Below, piece by piece: positions 7,517-9,922 of a stretch of DNA of 9,922 nt. A model generated the notes under the pieces. It saw nothing but the letters and a program-made list of their open reading frames with translations. It had not been told where the DNA came from and made no database searches. The position numbers were made by a program, and so were the translations under genes. The first letter of the stretch is position 1; every line of letters begins with the position of its first letter. Origin of the DNA: Desulfofustis sp. (GTDB taxonomy: Bacteria; Desulfobacterota; Desulfobulbia; Desulfobulbales; Desulfocapsaceae); assembly GCA_030145365.1 (NCBI GenBank), contig JAQYVS010000272.1:1-9922 (forward strand). Reading direction: 5' to 3'.

Positions 7517-8212
7517 ATGCTTGGAACCATTGTCAACGCCCTGGCGATAATAGGCGGCAGCCTGTTGGGAATTATTTTTTCAAAAGGTATTCCCGATAGC
7601 TATAAACAAAATATCATGAGCGGCGTCGGGCTCTCGGTGATGCTCATCGGTATCAAGAGTGCCTTGAGCTCTGATAGTTTAATGGTTGTAATTTTCTCGG
7701 TAATTATTGGAGCGATGATCGGCGAGTTCTTAAAGATTGAGCAGCGTCTTGAGGATCTCGGCACGTTTTTCGAGCGCAAGATATCCAGAAAAACCAGTGA
7801 TAGCGGATCATTTGCCCGGGGCTTCGTCACTGCAAGCCTGGTCTTCTGTGTCGGCTCGATGGCAATCGTCGGTGCCCTCGAAAGCGGTCTGACCTCCAAT
7901 CATCAGACTCTGTTTGCCAAATCAATACTCGATGGAGTTACCTCGATTATCTTTGCTTCGTCAATGGGGATAGGGGTAATGTTTTCCAGTATCCCTGTTT
8001 TTCTCTACCAGGGGCTGATCACCATCACTGCAGTGTTTATGAAGAGCTTTCTGGTTCCGGAAACCATCTCCCAGATGACCTCGGTGGGTGGTCTGCTCAT
8101 CCTGGCCATCGGCATGAACCTTCTGGGTATCACTAAAATACGGATCGGCAACCTGCTTCCCGGTATGTTTCTACCACTGATATATTTCGCAATCTGTCAA
8201 TTGTTCAGCTGA
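7517..8212 (+). CDS. DUF554 family multi-pass membrane protein
   Basis: A 231-residue integral membrane protein of the DUF554 (YqgA/YdfK-like) family. It starts with the family hallmark MLGTIVNALAIIGGSLLG and contains ARGFVTASLVFCVGSMAIVGALE (starting at about residue 100) and LDGVTSIIFASSMGIGV (138-154). Hydrophobic segments fall at about 5-22, 34-49, 56-72, 104-122, 140-158, 160-177, 188-204 and 208-229, with a charged cytosolic-looking stretch between (about 72-100). Length is typical. Function is not established; a small-molecule transport role has been suggested from its topology but not shown. The ribosome site is weak (AGAAAG at about 7507-7512). The stop is nine bases from the convergent end of the iron-sulfur gene, so transcripts may meet there; no clear terminator is visible. 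Confidence 0.88.
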   Translation: MLGTIVNALAIIGGSLLGIIFSKGIPDSYKQNIMSGVGLSVMLIGIKSALSSDSLMVVIFSVIIGAMIGEFLKIEQRLEDLGTFFERKISRKTSDSGSFARGFVTASLVFCVGSMAIVGALESGLTSNHQTLFAKSILDGVTSIIFASSMGIGVMFSSIPVFLYQGLITITAVFMKSFLVPETISQMTSVGGLLILAIGMNLLGITKIRIGNLLPGMFLPLIYFAICQLFS

Positions 8213-8221
8213 CAAATGGTA

Positions 8222-8926
8222 TCAGCCAAGACCGATCTTACGGGTAATCGTTTTCTTGATATGCTCAACCACAAAGGGAGTATACCGTTTTTTCTCTTTA
8301 AGTATCTCGACAAACAACTCGCGTTTCCGGGCAGGAGGCTCTGGTCTGGAGACCGGTACAAGGGATAACGATTCTGTCGGACAAGTTGAGATGCAGGCTC
8401 CACAGCCCAGACATTTATCTGCTGCAACAGCGGCAACGTTCTTTTCTTCTTCATCCAGGGTCAATTCAAGCGGCCCAATTGCTCCGACATTACAATTTTT
8501 CCAGCACAAACCGCAGCCAATACAGCTTTCTTCATTGATTTTCATGCTGAACGGCGCCTTGGCTACGCCATTGGGAAAGCCCTGCATAACGCCGCCGAGC
8601 AGCTCACAGCAGCAGGAACAGCAGTTACAGATAAAAGAAGGCTTATACCTGATGTTGTCAGTGATGTGGGTTAAGTTCAGCTCCCTGGCTTGTTCCAAAA
8701 TGGCCTGCAGTTCATCGACACTGCGCTCTTCTGCAAATCCGCGACGCACCATGAACTTGGCGGCAGTACCAAGAGAGATGCAGATTTCTTTGGCCGGAGC
8801 TTTTTTGGCACACGTGCCGCCGAGGTGCTCTTTTTTATGCCGGCAGTAGCACATGCCGATTGCCCCGTAACCCGCCTCCTGAACGATACGTCTGGCACTA
8901 TCATAGGTCGTTACAACCGCAACTAG
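8222..8926 (-). pseudogene. cysteine-rich double-[4Fe-4S] ferredoxin-type protein, 5' end lost at a mobile-element junction
   Basis: From the only usable ATG (8854) there are 210 residues. There is a CYCRH...C motif (C2, C4, C15, C25), a compact CNCCSCCC cluster (C76-C83), then two classical [4Fe-4S] motifs CIGCGLCWKNC (C111/114/117/121) and CLGCGACISTC (C148/151/154/158). It is probably a cytoplasmic electron carrier or redox subunit; the exact partner is unknown. The frame stays open upstream of the ATG and reads VVTTYDSARRIVQEAGYGAIG (to about 8915), which looks like the natural continuation of this family (a short helix before CxCRH). It then hits TAA at 8927-8929 as the DNA turns very AT-rich. 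Intact relatives, as I recall them, carry a longer N-terminal part. I infer that the gene was split by insertion of the recombinase element to its right. The 210-residue product might still be made from ATG 8854, but I see no good ribosome site. Confidence 0.75.
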
Positions 8927-8957
8927 TTATATAAAATTGTAATTATATGTAATTTTA
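8909..8957. other. probable element end / attachment-site half (gene-to-element junction)
   Basis: This is where ferredoxin-family coding sequence ends and the recombinase gene begins. Bases 8921-8960 contain only 4 G/C in 40, far below both sides. TAAAATT (8932-8938) and AATTTTA (8951-8957) form a 7-bp inverted repeat around a 12-base centre, the second arm containing the recombinase stop codon. Serine integrase sites are often imperfect inverted repeats next to the integrase gene, so this could be one arm of attL/attR. The crossover dinucleotide cannot be located without the other end, and the repeat could simply reflect AT richness. Confidence 0.45.
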
Positions 8958-9922
8958 AAATTTTCTTTTCCTTTTAATGCCGTTGATCTCGACAAATTTC
9001 TCATTATCTGGTTCTCCGGTTTTAATGTCTTTACGGATCGACTTAGTCCGGGGTCGTCTCCTTCGACGAATTTGGTCTTTCAGTCTATCTCTAATTCCGT
9101 ATTCTGGCATTTCAGGGTCATTTTCATTGTAGTAATCCAAGTTTCGTTTGAACATTACTCTCACTCCCTGAAACACAGTTGCTAGCACAAAATATTCGTA
9201 TTTTCGATTACCGAGTTTTGTAATGTATATTCCCCGCTTGTTACCGTCCACATCTTCACCATCAAACATGGCATGCAATAGTTGGCGTTTTCGTTCAAAA
9301 TCCATACTCTTAAAATGTTGGATCGACCCAAAATAATCAAGCAGACCTGATCGTATCTGCCTCGCTTCGTCTTCAAGCTTTACCGGGTCCGCCATCCTGG
9401 ATAGCCTACTTTGATAGTCTATTAACGTACTATTCAGAAAAGCTTTCTCTTTTAGAAGCTCTGTTTCCTTTGATTTTATAGTCTCTTTGGTCAGAGTTCC
9501 CTCAATAACAGCAACAGCAAGTTTTGAGAGCTGATTGTCAACTGTGTCGAGCTTCGAATTTATTTTGGTTATCTTCTCCTCTACTTTAGCGCGGTCTTTC
9601 TTGTCCGGCAGGCTCTCAGATAACGCATGATTAAAGCCCTTTTCGTCAATTACATTATCCCAGATTGCCTCTAATACCGCTTTCTCAATGAGACTTCCCG
9701 ACAATGACGAAACTGCCTTACAAATCTCTCCAATTCCCCGATGGTGTCTATAGTATCTATACGTATTCTCAGAGTTATTCTCTATTTGTGTTTGTCCCAC
9801 CAATGCGTGATTACATACTGCACATCTTATAAAACCACTGAGCAAGTATCTTCGTTTGACATCATGCCTGTTCCATGAGGTGTTAAATTCCCTCAATTGA
9901 AGCGCTTTTTTTATCTTATCAG
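8927..9922. mobile_element. left end of an integrative element carrying a serine recombinase (partial)
   Basis: Inferred from three things: a large serine recombinase gene, an abrupt AT-rich boundary, and a host gene whose reading frame is cut at that boundary. Only about 1 kb is in view, all recombinase. The cargo and far end lie to the right, so size and type (integrative conjugative or mobilizable element, or prophage) cannot be judged. The left coordinate is uncertain by about 20-30 bases. Confidence 0.65.
8955..9922 (-). CDS. large serine recombinase, C-terminal part (5' end beyond window)
   Basis: The frame is open to the right edge; a TTG at 9896 is only an internal codon, since in-frame residues DKIKKALQ precede it. 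Numbering from that TTG: YLLSGFIRCAVCNHALVG (17-34) is the start of the recombinase zinc-ribbon domain, with C25 and C28 and a later C59 (GEIC). A long charged heptad-like coiled coil covers about 103-165, then the C-terminal DNA-binding region, ending in a very basic tail (RRRRRPR and KRKRK). This order (zinc ribbon, coiled coil, tail) is the C-terminal half of large serine integrases/transposases, which catalyse site-specific integration and excision. The resolvase catalytic domain with its active serine is outside the window and so not seen. The second zinc pair appears to be H/H...C rather than C...C (YRYYRHH, 47-52). The gene ends about 30-45 bases from the inferred element end, a usual place for such genes. 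Confidence 0.9.
   Translation of the reverse strand, partial: DKIKKALQLREFNTSWNRHDVKRRYLLSGFIRCAVCNHALVGQTQIENNSENTYRYYRHHRGIGEICKAVSSLSGSLIEKAVLEAIWDNVIDEKGFNHALSESLPDKKDRAKVEEKITKINSKLDTVDNQLSKLAVAVIEGTLTKETIKSKETELLKEKAFLNSTLIDYQSRLSRMADPVKLEDEARQIRSGLLDYFGSIQHFKSMDFERKRQLLHAMFDGEDVDGNKRGIYITKLGNRKYEYFVLATVFQGVRVMFKRNLDYYNENDPEMPEYGIRDRLKDQIRRRRRPRTKSIRKDIKTGEPDNEKFVEINGIKRKRKF

Noticed and set aside
8256..8849. 197-codon + strand frame opposite the iron-sulfur gene
   Set aside because: It is the complement of a gene with unmistakable ferredoxin cysteine motifs and has no features of its own.
5439..9922. Defence or other new multi-gene system
   Set aside because: The genes here are an MDR reductase, an amidase, a DUF554 protein, an iron-sulfur gene remnant and a recombinase. 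They lie in convergent or divergent single-gene units, with no co-directional cluster suggesting a joint system.

Overview
The window looks like part of the chromosome of a Gram-negative bacterium. The solute-binding protein has a Sec-type signal peptide for export to a periplasm and no lipobox cysteine. The cysteine-rich ferredoxin-type gene belongs to a group I associate mainly with sulfate-reducing Desulfobacterota and other anaerobes. An assignment to Desulfobacterota (Desulfobulbales-like) is inference from gene style only; there is no rRNA or other marker gene.

Layout. (1) Bases 1-5438, + strand: a carbohydrate uptake and catabolism operon. It holds a Gfo/Idh/MocA-type dehydrogenase (cut by the left edge and interrupted by an in-frame TAA), a TIM-barrel sugar isomerase/epimerase, a double-domain RbsA/MglA-type ATPase, an RbsC-type permease and a periplasmic binding protein. 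It closes with a strong intrinsic terminator at 5468-5499. The transporter is complete. The implied job is import of a monosaccharide, cyclitol or similar polyol, oxidation by the dehydrogenase, then metal-dependent isomerisation, epimerisation or elimination. (2) Bases 5531-6520, +: a stand-alone AcuI/YhdH-type acrylyl-CoA reductase. (3) Bases 6533-7369, -: a nitrilase-superfamily amidase of the Nit1 (deaminated glutathione amidase) type, convergent with the reductase. (4) Bases 7517-8212, +: a DUF554 membrane protein. (5) Bases 8222-8926, -: the 3' part of a cysteine-rich double-[4Fe-4S] protein gene, whose reading frame stops abruptly at an extremely AT-rich stretch. (6) Bases 8955-9922, -: the C-terminal part of a large serine recombinase that runs off the right edge.

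The most informative region is 8900-8960. Family-like protein sequence continues upstream of the only usable ATG of the iron-sulfur gene and then meets a stop codon beside the recombinase gene. The simplest reading is that a serine-recombinase-bearing element has integrated into this gene, placing its end near 8909-8957 and the rest of the element outside the window. The second notable point is the single nonsense codon in the operon's dehydrogenase, which looks like a recent inactivation or a base error. I saw no tRNA, rRNA, CRISPR array or convincing riboswitch. I did not find an obviously new multi-gene system; the rest is recognisable metabolism.
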